Shown here: in pieces, positions 18,948-27,452 of the stretch | Layout: the number at the start of each line of letters is the position of its first letter | Numbering within the stretch: position 1 is the first letter of the stretch | DNA from: a bacterium | Lineage (GTDB): Bacteria > Bacillota > Sulfobacillia > UBA995 | DNA: 43,882 nt | NCBI GenBank assembly: GCA_031082145.1 | Contig: JAVHLP010000014.1 | Coordinates: forward strand, 1-43,882 | Direction of reading: 5' to 3' | The notes under the pieces: generated by a model | Databases searched by the model: none | The model's input: the letters and a program-made list of their open reading frames with translations, nothing else | Told to the model about the DNA's origin: nothing | Position numbers and translations under genes: made by a program

Positions 18948-19333
18948 GACTCCTGGCTTTCGTGTGCGAGCGATCCGCGGCCCGGGCGGTCGAGGAGGCC
19001 CGGAAGACGGGAAGCTGGCCGGACGGGCTGGAGTTGGTGACCGTGCCCTGTTCCGGCCGGGTGGACGTACTGCACATCACCGGGGCGCTCACCAGAGGCT
19101 ACGCGGGCGTCCTGGTAGTGGGCTGTTTCGAGGAGGCCTGTGAGTTCGTGCAAGGCAACCTGGTTGCCCGGCGCCGGGTTGACTACCTCAGGCAACTCCT
19201 GGCCCAGGCCGGCGTGCAGGCCGACCGGGTAAGGTTTGAGTTCGCTTCCCCGGCCGGCGCGCCCCGGCTGGTCAGAGCGGTGCGGGAAATGACCGAGGCC
19301 GTCCAAGCGCTCGGGAAGGGGGAGAGAGCATGA
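18944..19333 (+). CDS. Reduced MvhD-like iron-sulfur protein
   Basis: A 129-residue MvhD-family protein starting at GTG 18944 in a GTGA overlap. It aligns by eye with the complete MvhD at 24209: VPCSGRVD matches VPCSGAVN, GCFEEACEF matches GCHPGDCHY, and GNLVARRRVDYLRQLL matches GNMVARRKFALLKKLL. The N-terminal CxxC of MvhD is reduced to a single Cys (Cys8), leaving Cys8, Cys36, Cys61 and Cys66. MvhD carries a [2Fe-2S] cluster that passes electrons into HdrA. With four cysteines left a cluster is still possible. It may serve the Qmo-like pair just upstream. Confidence 0.8.
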   Translation: MRLLAFVCERSAARAVEEARKTGSWPDGLELVTVPCSGRVDVLHITGALTRGYAGVLVVGCFEEACEFVQGNLVARRRVDYLRQLLAQAGVQADRVRFEFASPAGAPRLVRAVREMTEAVQALGKGERA

Positions 19334-19818
19334 AGGCTGCTTCCGAGAACGCTCCCCGGGTGGTGAACCCGCGGTTCAAGTACGAGGTGGCCGCTCGCCC
19401 GGGTGGCCAGCAGATAAAGGTCTGCTTTGGCTGTGGGATATGCACCGCCGGGTGCCCGGTAGCCGAGATCGACGCGGCCTACAACCCCCGCCGGATCATC
19501 CGCCTGGTGCTGCTGGGACTGGAGGAGGAAGTGCTCACCGCGGACCTCATCTGGCTCTGCACGACCTGCTTCACCTGTTATGCCCGGTGCCCCCAGGATG
19601 TCAAGTTCACCGATGTCATGGGCGTGCTGCGGGACCTGGCGGTGGAGAAGGGGTATGTGCACCCGTCCTTCCCCGCCCGCCTGCGAGCCCTGGACGACAC
19701 CGTGCAGCGGGCTCGCCGGGATGGGGCCCGGGCCCTGGCCAGAGCCAAGGCCGAGGCCGGCGAGCCTGATGCCGGGCTGCTCAGGCGGATTCTGGCCGCG
19801 GCGGGGGAGGACTCATGA
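19330..19818 (+). CDS. hdrC: Heterodisulfide reductase subunit C-like [4Fe-4S] protein
   Basis: A 162-residue protein with two classic [4Fe-4S] motifs: Cys32, Cys35, Cys38, Cys42 (CFGCGICTAGCP) and Cys77, Cys80, Cys83, Cys87 (CTTCFTCYARCP). This is the HdrC pattern. In methanogens HdrC links HdrA to the catalytic HdrB; here no HdrB (CCG-domain protein) is encoded anywhere in the cluster. The C-terminal 50 residues are Ala/Arg-rich and probably helical. It overlaps the 129-residue MvhD-like gene and the large HdrA fusion by ATGA at either end, so co-translation is likely. Its electron acceptor may be MetVF instead of HdrB. Confidence 0.9.
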   Translation: MKAASENAPRVVNPRFKYEVAARPGGQQIKVCFGCGICTAGCPVAEIDAAYNPRRIIRLVLLGLEEEVLTADLIWLCTTCFTCYARCPQDVKFTDVMGVLRDLAVEKGYVHPSFPARLRALDDTVQRARRDGARALARAKAEAGEPDAGLLRRILAAAGEDS

Positions 19819-22800
19819 GCGAGAAGGTGACCGGCGCCGCGCTGGTGGTGGGAGGCGGCATCGCCGGCATGCAAGCCGCCTTGGACTTGGCTGAGTCCGG
19901 TTTCTACGTGTACCTGGTGGAGAAGTCGCCCTCCATCGGGGGTACCATGGCCCGCCTGGACAAGACTTTTCCCACCAACGACTGTGCCATGTGCATCCTG
20001 TCGCCCAAGCTGGTAGAGTGCGGGCGACACCTCAACATTGAGACCCTGACCGGCGCCGAGGTCGTTGACGTGACCGGTCGGCCGGGCGCTTTCAAGGTCG
20101 TGGTCCGACGGCATCCCCGATACATCGATGTCGCCAAGTGCACCGGGTGCGGCGACTGCGAGAAGGAGTGTCCGGTCCGGAAGCCAAACGAGTACGAAGG
20201 CGGCCTCAGCCTGCGAAAGGCTGTTTTCCGGCCCTTTCCCCAGGCCTACCCCAACGCCTTTGCCATTGAGAAGGCCGAGCGGCCCATGTGCCAGGTATCC
20301 TGCCCGGCGGGAGTGCACGCCCAGGGTTACGTGGCTCTGGTGGCGGAGGGCAAGTTCAAGGAAGCCGTTGCCCTGGTCCGCCGGCACAACCCGCTGCCCG
20401 CCGTCTGCGGGCGGGTGTGCCATCATCCTTGCGAGGCGGCTTGCCGGCGGGGACTAGTGGACGAGGCGGTAGCCATCCGCCCCCTCAAGCGATTCATCGC
20501 CGATTACGAGCACGAGCAGGGGGGCGAGCCGCTCACGGTGGTGACGACCGAACCCCGCCCGGAGCGGGTGGCGGTGGTGGGTTCCGGCCCGGCCGGGATC
20601 ACCGCAGCTCATTACCTGGCCCTGGACGGTTTCAAGGTGACCGTCTTCGAGTCCCTGCCGGTGGCCGGCGGCATGCTGGCGGTCGGCATTCCCGACTACC
20701 GGCTGCCCCGCGACATCCTGACAACCGAGATCGGCCAGGTTGAGGCGATGGGAGTGGAGATCCGGACCGGCACTGCCCTGGGCCGGGACTTCAGCCTGGA
20801 CGACCTGAAGGCCAGGGGATACGCGGCGGTGTTCCTGGCCGTTGGGGCTCACCTGGATCAGAAGCTAGACCTCCCCGGCGAGGACATCCCGGGCGTGGTC
20901 TCCGGGGTCGAGTTCCTGCGCCACCTCAACCTCGACCAGGAGGTTCGGGTGGGACAGCGGGTGCTCGTGATCGGCGGCGGCAACGTGGCCATCGACGCTG
21001 CCCGCAGTTGTCTCCGGCGGGGAGCGGCGGCGGTCACCGTGGTCTACCGGCGTTCCCGGGGTGAGATGCCGGCCGCGCCGCACGAGGTGACGGCCGCCGA
21101 GGAGGAGGGCATCGGGTTCGAGTTTCTAACCGCCCCCACCGCCGTGCGGGGCCAGGGCAGGGTGGAAGGACTCCGATGCCTGCGTATGCAGTTGGGCGAG
21201 GCCGACGCTTCCGGCCGGCGCCGGCCGCTGCCGGTACCCGGGTCCGACTTTACCCTGGAGGCAGATCAGGTGATCGTGGCCGTCGGCCAGTCCGCCGACA
21301 CTTCGTTCGCCGGCGAGGAACTGGTTGACCGGTGGGGCAACCTGGCCGCCGACGCCGGCACGCTGGCCACGGCACTCCCCGGCGTCTTCGCGGGGGGCGA
21401 CGCGGTGACCGGACCGGCCACGGTGGTGGAAGCCATCGCCGCCGGTCGCCAGGCGGCCGTCTCCATCCGACGCTACCTGGACGGCCAGGACCTGGCGGGA
21501 GGCGTCGTCGCCCGGCCCGCCCCGGTGGTGGGCCCGGTTCGCTGGGACGCGCCGCGGCTGCCCCGGGCCACCATGAGGGAACTCGAGCCCGGTGAGCGGC
21601 GCCGGGACTTCCGGGAGGTCGAGCTCGGACTCGACCAGCAGGAGGCGATGGCCGAGGCCGGTCGTTGCCTCGACTGCGGCGTCTGCGCGGAGTGCCTGGA
21701 GTGCGAGCGCGTCTGCCGGGCGGGGGCGGTCGTCCACGACATGCAGGAGGAGACGGTTGAGCTGGAGGTTGGGGCGGTCGTGCTCTGTCCCGGTTTTGCC
21801 GCCACCGAGTCACAACACATGACCCACCTCGGCTATGGGCGATTCGCCAACGTGGTGACGTCGGTGGAGTTTGAGCGCATACTCTCCGCCTCCGGTCCTT
21901 TCGAAGGCCATGTCGTGCGCCCGTCCGACCGCCAGACCCCGAAGCGGATAGCCTTCCTGCAGTGCGTGGGATCCCGCGACGTTCGCAACGGCGAGGGTTA
22001 CTGCTCCTCGGTCTGCTGCATGTACGCGCTCAAAGAAGCGGTCATCGCCAAGGAACACTCCAGCGAGGAACTGGACATCAGCATCTTATACATGGACATG
22101 CGGGCCCACGGCAAGGACTTCGAGCACTACCTGAACCGGGCCCAGCAGGAGTACGGCGTACGGCTGGTGCGGGGCAAGGTGGAGGCGGTTGAGCCCGGCT
22201 CCACCCCCGGCGGCCTCACCGTGCGCTACGCGGCCGAGGACGGACCGGCCCGCCGGGAGGAGTTCGACCTGGTGGTGCTCTCGGTCGGCATGCGGCCGCA
22301 GCCGGAAGTCGTCGACCTCGCCCGCCGGCTGGGCATCAGCACCGACGAGCATGGGTTCCCCCGGGCGGTGCCGGGACAACCCACTCGCACCTCGCTACCG
22401 GGGATCCTGGTGGCCGGTCCCTTCGCCGCCCCCAAGGACATCCCCGAGACGGTGGTGGAGGCCAGCGCGGCGGCGGCCGAGGCGGGTACGGTGCTGGCCC
22501 CGGCCCGCGGCGAACTGGTGCGCGGCAAGGAATATCCTCCCGAACGCCCGGTGGCCAACCGCGCGCCCCGCATAGGTGTCTTCGTGTGCCACTGCGGCAT
22601 CAACATCGGCGGCGTGGTGCGGGTCAAGGAAGTGGTGGAATACGCCCGGGGGCTGCCCGGCGTCGTCCACGCCGAGGACAACCTGTACACCTGCTCCCAG
22701 GACACGCAGGACCACATGAAGGAGTTGATCCGCGAGCACGACCTCAACCGGGTCGTGGTGGCCTCCTGTTCACCGCGCACCCATGAACCCCTGTTCCAGC

Positions 22801-24212
22801 AGACCATCCGGGAGGGGGGCCTGAACCCCTATCTCTTCGAGATGGCCAACATCCGCGACCAGTGCTCCTGGGTCCACATGCAGCGGCCGGACGAGGCCAC
22901 CGCCAAGTCCCGTGACCTGGTGGCCATGGCCGTGGCCAAGGCCCGCCACCTCGAGCCCTTGTACCGGGTACCGGTGCCGGTGACGCCGGGCGCGCTGGTC
23001 ATCGGCGGCGGCATGGCCGGCCTGACCGCCGCCCTGGGCTTCGCCCGCCAGGGTTTCCCCGCCTGCCTGGTGGAGCGGGATGCCGAGCTGGGCGGGCAGG
23101 CCCGGCGGCTGCGGACAACCCTCGAGGGCGAGAACGTGCCGGCCCTGATGGCGGCAGCGGCCGCCGAGGCCCGGAGCCACCGCCTGATCACCATTCATAC
23201 CGGTTCCGAAGTGCGTTCGGTGGAGGGCTTTGTCGGCAACTTCGAGAGTCACATCACCACCCCCGGGGGTGAGGTCACCCTCAAGCACGGGGTGGTGGTG
23301 GTGGCGACCGGCGCCGGCCCGGCCGTCCCTGCGGGTTTCGGTTACGGCGAGGACGCCCGGGTCATGACCCAGCTCGAGCTGGAGGAGTCGCTGGACCGAA
23401 TACCTCCCGGCGATGTCGTCATGATCGGCTGCGCCGGCTCGCGCGAGACGGGCCGCCCTTACTGCAGCCGGATCTGCTGCTCGCACATGGTCAAGAACGC
23501 CCTGGCCCTCCGCCGGGCCTATCCCGACCGCGAGGTCTACGTGCTCTACCGCGACATGCGAACCTACGGCCTCAAGGAAGATCACTACCGGGAAGCCCGG
23601 GCGGCGGGCGTCACCTTCCTGCGTTACCGCGCCGAGCAGCCACCCGCCGTGACCGGGTCGGGCGGGCAGCTCCAAGTGGAGGTGTTCGACGAGACGCTGG
23701 GCGACACGGTGGCGATCCCGGCCGGGGTGGTGGCCCTGGCCACTGGCGTACAACCCCCCGATGACGCGCGCGTGCTGGCCCAGACGCTCAAAGTACCCCT
23801 CAACGCCGACGGTTTCTTCCTGGAGGCCCACGTGAAGCTGCGGCCGGTGGACTTCGCCACCGACGGTGTGTTCGTGGCCGGCCTGGCCCACGCCCCCAAG
23901 AGCCTGGCCGAGAGCGTGGCCCAGGCTCAGGCGGCGGTCGGCCGGGCGGTCACCGTGGTCGCCCGTGATTCCATTGAGGCCGGCGGGGTTGTGGCCGAAG
24001 TCCGGGAGGGCCGCTGCAGCGGCTGCCGTACCTGTGAGAGTGTCTGCCAGTACCAGGCTATCAAGGTCGATCCCGCCAAGGGCAAGGCGGCGGTGGAGAA
24101 GGCGGTCTGCAAGGGTTGTGGCGCCTGCGCCGCCACCTGCTGGTGCGGGGCGATCACGCTGCGTGGCTTCACCGAGGAACAGATCCTGGCGGAGGTGGCG
24201 GCGCTTCTATGA
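19815..24212 (+). CDS. hdrA: Giant HdrA-NfnB/GltD-HdrA fusion flavoprotein
   Basis: 1465 residues, about twice a normal HdrA. Residues 1-150: HdrA-type FAD domain (GGGIAGMQAALDL, FPTNDCAMC, CTGCGDCEKECP). About 157-560: an inserted GltD/NfnB-like unit with N-terminal Fe-S cysteines (159, 163, 198, 202, 206, 210), FAD motif GSGPAG, nucleotide motif GGGNVAIDAAR and VYRRSRGEMPA, which suggests NADP(H). About 612-895: the first HdrA resumes (cysteines 618-634, QCVGSRD, YCSSVCCMYALK). 918-1390: a second HdrA with CHCG, GCAGSR and YCSRICCSHM. 1400-1446: 2x[4Fe-4S] ferredoxin. No frameshift is evident. HdrA carries the bifurcating FAD in known complexes, so this is the predicted core of a bifurcating machine with an added NADP site. 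Confidence 0.9.
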   Translation: MSEKVTGAALVVGGGIAGMQAALDLAESGFYVYLVEKSPSIGGTMARLDKTFPTNDCAMCILSPKLVECGRHLNIETLTGAEVVDVTGRPGAFKVVVRRHPRYIDVAKCTGCGDCEKECPVRKPNEYEGGLSLRKAVFRPFPQAYPNAFAIEKAERPMCQVSCPAGVHAQGYVALVAEGKFKEAVALVRRHNPLPAVCGRVCHHPCEAACRRGLVDEAVAIRPLKRFIADYEHEQGGEPLTVVTTEPRPERVAVVGSGPAGITAAHYLALDGFKVTVFESLPVAGGMLAVGIPDYRLPRDILTTEIGQVEAMGVEIRTGTALGRDFSLDDLKARGYAAVFLAVGAHLDQKLDLPGEDIPGVVSGVEFLRHLNLDQEVRVGQRVLVIGGGNVAIDAARSCLRRGAAAVTVVYRRSRGEMPAAPHEVTAAEEEGIGFEFLTAPTAVRGQGRVEGLRCLRMQLGEADASGRRRPLPVPGSDFTLEADQVIVAVGQSADTSFAGEELVDRWGNLAADAGTLATALPGVFAGGDAVTGPATVVEAIAAGRQAAVSIRRYLDGQDLAGGVVARPAPVVGPVRWDAPRLPRATMRELEPGERRRDFREVELGLDQQEAMAEAGRCLDCGVCAECLECERVCRAGAVVHDMQEETVELEVGAVVLCPGFAATESQHMTHLGYGRFANVVTSVEFERILSASGPFEGHVVRPSDRQTPKRIAFLQCVGSRDVRNGEGYCSSVCCMYALKEAVIAKEHSSEELDISILYMDMRAHGKDFEHYLNRAQQEYGVRLVRGKVEAVEPGSTPGGLTVRYAAEDGPARREEFDLVVLSVGMRPQPEVVDLARRLGISTDEHGFPRAVPGQPTRTSLPGILVAGPFAAPKDIPETVVEASAAAAEAGTVLAPARGELVRGKEYPPERPVANRAPRIGVFVCHCGINIGGVVRVKEVVEYARGLPGVVHAEDNLYTCSQDTQDHMKELIREHDLNRVVVASCSPRTHEPLFQQTIREGGLNPYLFEMANIRDQCSWVHMQRPDEATAKSRDLVAMAVAKARHLEPLYRVPVPVTPGALVIGGGMAGLTAALGFARQGFPACLVERDAELGGQARRLRTTLEGENVPALMAAAAAEARSHRLITIHTGSEVRSVEGFVGNFESHITTPGGEVTLKHGVVVVATGAGPAVPAGFGYGEDARVMTQLELEESLDRIPPGDVVMIGCAGSRETGRPYCSRICCSHMVKNALALRRAYPDREVYVLYRDMRTYGLKEDHYREARAAGVTFLRYRAEQPPAVTGSGGQLQVEVFDETLGDTVAIPAGVVALATGVQPPDDARVLAQTLKVPLNADGFFLEAHVKLRPVDFATDGVFVAGLAHAPKSLAESVAQAQAAVGRAVTVVARDSIEAGGVVAEVREGRCSGCRTCESVCQYQAIKVDPAKGKAAVEKAVCKGCGACAATCWCGAITLRGFTEEQILAEVAALL

Positions 24213-24646
24213 GCCAGACCTGGGAGCCCAAGATAGTGGCTTTCCTCTGCCACTGGTGTAGCTATGCTGGAGCCGACCTGGCCGGGATCTCCCGGCTCCA
24301 ATACCCGGCCAACGTCCGGGTGATCCGGGTGCCCTGCTCCGGCGCGGTTAACCCTTTCTACCTGCTGAAGGCCTTGCAGCGGGGGGCCGACGGGGTGCTG
24401 GTGTCCGGCTGCCACCCCGGCGACTGTCACTACCTGGCCGGCAACATGGTCGCCCGGCGCAAGTTTGCGTTACTCAAGAAGCTCCTTGAGCACGTCGGCC
24501 TGGAGCCGGACCGGGTGCAGTTCTCCTGGGTGTCGGCGGCCGAGGGCCAGAAGTTCGCCGATGTCATCCGCGAGGTGACCGAATCGGTCCGGGCCCTGGG
24601 TCCCGCCCGGCACCTCCAGAAAGCGAGGCGAGCGCTGTGCCGGTGA
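24209..24646 (+). CDS. MvhD/FlxD-like [2Fe-2S] electron-transfer subunit
   Basis: ATG 24209 overlaps the hdrA stop. The 145-residue protein has the full MvhD pattern: CHWCSYAGADLAG (Cys14, Cys17), VPCSG (Cys43), GCHPGDCHY (Cys68, Cys73) and the C-terminal SAAEGQKFADVI. MvhD brings electrons from a hydrogenase or other dehydrogenase to HdrA through its [2Fe-2S] cluster. No hydrogenase gene is nearby; instead the next three genes form a Flx-like NAD(P)H dehydrogenase module, so this is best called the FlxD position of an Flx-Hdr complex. It overlaps the following gene. Confidence 0.92.
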   Translation: MSQTWEPKIVAFLCHWCSYAGADLAGISRLQYPANVRVIRVPCSGAVNPFYLLKALQRGADGVLVSGCHPGDCHYLAGNMVARRKFALLKKLLEHVGLEPDRVQFSWVSAAEGQKFADVIREVTESVRALGPARHLQKARRALCR

Positions 24647-25581
24647 CAGACGCCCTGCGCGAGACGGCCGCCCAGTTGCTGGCCGAAGGGACCGTCCAGG
24701 TGGTTCTGGGCTGGGAGCGGGGAACCCTACCGCTGCGCACCACCCCCCTGCCGGCCCGCACCGTCGAGGAAGCCGGCCGCCTGGTGGCCGACGCCACCTG
24801 TGACAACAACCTCACCCTGTACCTGACACGGCTCAAGGAAGAGCGGGTGGGCCTGGTGGCTCGTCCCTGCGAGGCTCGGGCTTTGGTCGAGTACCTTCGC
24901 GAGCACCGCGTGACTCCGGGCCGGGTCCTGGCCATCGGGGTCCCCTGCACCGGCATGCTCTCCCGCCGGGCCTTGGAGGCCCGCCTGGGAGGCCGGCTAC
25001 CGGAAGCGGGCCGCCTCGACGGGGATCAGGTAGTCGGCACCGCCGGCGGCGCCGAGGAGCGCATCGCCCTGGCCGAGGTGCTGGAACCGGCCTGCCGCGG
25101 TTGCCGCCTTCCCGACGCCGCCGTCTATGCCAGGGTCTTGGGCCATCCATGCCCCCCGGCAGGCGATCGCCACACCCTCTTGCAGCGGTCGGACAACCTG
25201 GCCGCCGATGCCCGGTACGCCGAGTTCGTTGAGGCCGCCGCCAGGTGCCTCCGATGCTATGCTTGCCGGCAGGCCTGTCCCTTGTGCTATTGCGCCGAGT
25301 GCTTCACCGATCGTAGCGCCCCCGCCTGGGTGGGGCCGTCGGATGACCTCTCCGACACCATGCTGTTTCACCTGACGCGGGCCATGCATCTGGCCGGGCG
25401 CTGCGTCGACTGTGGCGCGTGCGTTCGCGCCTGTCCCGTCGGGGTGGATCTCAGCCACCTTAACCTGGCCCTGGGCCGTGAGGCGGCCCAGCGCTTCGGC
25501 TACCGGCCCGGCCTCGACCCCGCCGACCGCCCGCTGGTGGCCACCTTCCGGCCGGATGACCCGGAGGAGTTCATACGATGA
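24637..25581 (+). CDS. FlxC-like iron-sulfur subunit (FrhB-like N-terminus, 4Fe-4S)
   Basis: About 314 residues. The start is GTG 24637 or GTG 24643; the latter would give the GTGA overlap seen at neighbouring junctions. The N-terminal half resembles FrhB/FdhB-type proteins (GLVARPCEARALVEY, AIGVPCTGMLSRR). The C-terminal half has ferredoxin motifs at Cys204, Cys207, Cys210, Cys214 with three extra cysteines (217, 219, 222), and Cys256, Cys259, Cys262, Cys266. In Flx-Hdr systems such subunits carry electrons between the NAD(P)H flavoprotein and the MvhD-like protein. Flx naming is by context and motif; family identity is less certain than for its neighbours. Confidence 0.75.
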   Translation: MPVTDALRETAAQLLAEGTVQVVLGWERGTLPLRTTPLPARTVEEAGRLVADATCDNNLTLYLTRLKEERVGLVARPCEARALVEYLREHRVTPGRVLAIGVPCTGMLSRRALEARLGGRLPEAGRLDGDQVVGTAGGAEERIALAEVLEPACRGCRLPDAAVYARVLGHPCPPAGDRHTLLQRSDNLAADARYAEFVEAAARCLRCYACRQACPLCYCAECFTDRSAPAWVGPSDDLSDTMLFHLTRAMHLAGRCVDCGACVRACPVGVDLSHLNLALGREAAQRFGYRPGLDPADRPLVATFRPDDPEEFIR

Positions 25582-26603
25582 GGAGAGGGGAGCCTGCCGT
25601 GGCCCGCCTGCTAGCCGAAAACGAGCTGGACTCGATCCTCGCCCGGGTGGCCGAGCGGAATGCCCTGTGGGTGCCCGCGGGCGACGGCGAGCAGTCGGCT
25701 TTCGCCCTCTACCGCCCCGGGTTAGCCCTGCGCCAGGAGGCCGGCCCGACCCGCCGCACCGCCAAGGAGATCTTCTTCCCCCGTACCGAGATCCTGTTTA
25801 CCTATGGTGAGGACGATGGCCCGCCCCGGCTGGAAGCTCCCCCCGCCGAGGTCTTGCCGGCGGTTGTCTACGGCCTCCGGCCGTGCGACGCCCGGGCCCT
25901 GACGATGCTGGATCCGGTGTTCGAGGATCCCGGCTACCCGGACGGGCTGTGGGGCGGCCGCCGCCGCGGGGCGACGCTGGTGGGCGTGGGCTGTACACGG
26001 CCCTCGCGGGCATGCTTCTGCACGTCGGTGGGGGGCGACCCGGCGGGCGAAGAAGGCCTGGATGTCCTGGTGGTGCCTATTCCCGGCCACTACCTGGCCC
26101 GGGCGGTGACCGATCGCGGCGAGGAGTGGCTGCAGGCGCTTGACCTTCCCCGGGCCGGGCCCGATCATGAGGCGGCCGCCGTCCGGGCGGCGGCAGCAGG
26201 CGCCGGCCTGGCCGTCGTGGACACCGAAGGCCTGCCGGCCAAGCTGGAGCGGATGTTCGGGCACGCGGTGTGGGAACAGCTTCACGAGCGGTGCCTCGGC
26301 TGCGCCGCCTGCACCTATCTGTGCCCCACGTGCCACTGCTTCGACATCGTGGACGAGGGCGGCTCGCGCCTGCGCAACTGGGACTCCTGCATGTTCCCGC
26401 TGTTCACCTTGCACGCCTCGGGGCATAACCCCCGCTTGAGCGGTAAGGAACGTATGCGGCAGCGGATAATGCACAAGTTCAGCTACTACCCGCAGCGCCA
26501 GGGGCGCCCGGCCTGTGTGGGTTGCGGCCGTTGCGTCGAGGTCTGTCCGGTCAATCTGGACCTGCGCTCGGTGCTGGCACAGCTCAAGGGGGTGGAAGCG
26601 TGA
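25578..26603 (+). CDS. FlxB-like 4Fe-4S subunit (AsrA/HydB-type)
   Basis: 341 residues if started at ATG 25578 (ATGA overlap). GTG 25599, with AGGAGAGGGGAG just upstream, is an equally good start and would shorten it by seven residues. The N-terminal two-thirds match the beta subunits of cytoplasmic sulfhydrogenases and anaerobic sulfite reductase subunit A (KEIFFPRTEILF, GLRPCDARAL, GCTRPSRACFC). The C-terminus has two ferredoxin sites: Cys239, Cys242, Cys245, Cys249 plus Cys252 and Cys254, and Cys313, Cys316, Cys319, Cys323. In AsrAB and HydBG pairs this subunit accepts electrons from the FAD/NAD subunit, which is the next gene. It probably feeds the Hdr part. Confidence 0.85.
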   Translation: MRRGEPAVARLLAENELDSILARVAERNALWVPAGDGEQSAFALYRPGLALRQEAGPTRRTAKEIFFPRTEILFTYGEDDGPPRLEAPPAEVLPAVVYGLRPCDARALTMLDPVFEDPGYPDGLWGGRRRGATLVGVGCTRPSRACFCTSVGGDPAGEEGLDVLVVPIPGHYLARAVTDRGEEWLQALDLPRAGPDHEAAAVRAAAAGAGLAVVDTEGLPAKLERMFGHAVWEQLHERCLGCAACTYLCPTCHCFDIVDEGGSRLRNWDSCMFPLFTLHASGHNPRLSGKERMRQRIMHKFSYYPQRQGRPACVGCGRCVEVCPVNLDLRSVLAQLKGVEA

Positions 26604-27436
26604 ACCCGTACCTGCCCCACCTGGCTACCATCCAGGAGATCATCCCCGAGACCGCCTCCCAGGACGTGAAGACCTTCCGGGTGGTCTTCACGGATCCTGA
26701 GATCCGCCGCTCTTTTACCTACCAGCCGGGGCAGTTCGCCGAGGTGTCGCTGTTCGGCGCCGGCGAGGCTCCCATCTCCATCACCTCCTCGCCCACCCAG
26801 GAGGGGTACCTCGAGTTCTCGGTCAAGCGGGCCGGGGTGGTCACCACCGCCCTGCACTACCGTCAGGTCGGCGACCCCGTCGGCATCCGCGGCCCTTACG
26901 GCAACAACTTCCCTTACCGGGACATGGAAGGCCAGAACATAGTCTTCATCGGCGGCGGCATCGGCCTGGCCCCCCTCCGGTCGCTGATCACCTTCGTGCT
27001 GGACCCGGCCAACCGCTCTCGCTACGCCGGCATCAGCATCATCTACGGCGCCCGCAGCCCCGGCGACCTGGTGTTCAAGTGGGAGTTGGAGCGCTGGGGC
27101 GAGCGCGACGACGTCGACCTCCAGGTGACGGTGGACCGGGGTGACGACGAGTGGACCGGCCGGGTGGGCTTCGTGCCCCAGATCCTCCTGGATCTCGCTC
27201 CCCGCCCGGACAACACGGTGACCGTGACCTGCGGTCCTCCCATCATGATCAAGTTCGTCCTCCAGAACCTGGAGAAGCTCGGCTTCACCCCGGCCCAGAT
27301 CGTGACCACGCTGGAGATGCGGATGAAGTGCGGCATCGGCAAGTGCGGCCGCTGCAACATTGGTTCCAGTTACGTCTGCCAGGATGGCCCTGTCTATACC
27401 TACGAACAGCTCCGCAAGATGCCGGCCGAGTACTAG
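26600..27436 (+). CDS. FlxA-like FAD/NAD(P)H-binding oxidoreductase (AsrB/HydG-type)
   Basis: GTG 26600 overlaps the previous stop and follows AAGGGGGTGG; 278 residues. Ferredoxin-NADP reductase fold: flavin motif APISITSSPT (about 57-66), RGPYGNNFP, nucleotide motif GGGIGLAPLRSLI (118-130) and CGPPIM. The C-terminal [2Fe-2S] domain has Cys244, Cys249, Cys252 and Cys260, as in dihydroorotate dehydrogenase B electron-transfer subunits. It is the expected entry or exit site for NAD(P)H in the complex. Cofactor preference cannot be set by eye. It directly precedes metV, tying pyridine nucleotide to methylene-tetrahydrofolate reduction. Confidence 0.9.
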   Translation: MNPYLPHLATIQEIIPETASQDVKTFRVVFTDPEIRRSFTYQPGQFAEVSLFGAGEAPISITSSPTQEGYLEFSVKRAGVVTTALHYRQVGDPVGIRGPYGNNFPYRDMEGQNIVFIGGGIGLAPLRSLITFVLDPANRSRYAGISIIYGARSPGDLVFKWELERWGERDDVDLQVTVDRGDDEWTGRVGFVPQILLDLAPRPDNTVTVTCGPPIMIKFVLQNLEKLGFTPAQIVTTLEMRMKCGIGKCGRCNIGSSYVCQDGPVYTYEQLRKMPAEY

Positions 27437-27452
27437 GGGAGGGGGAAGGACC

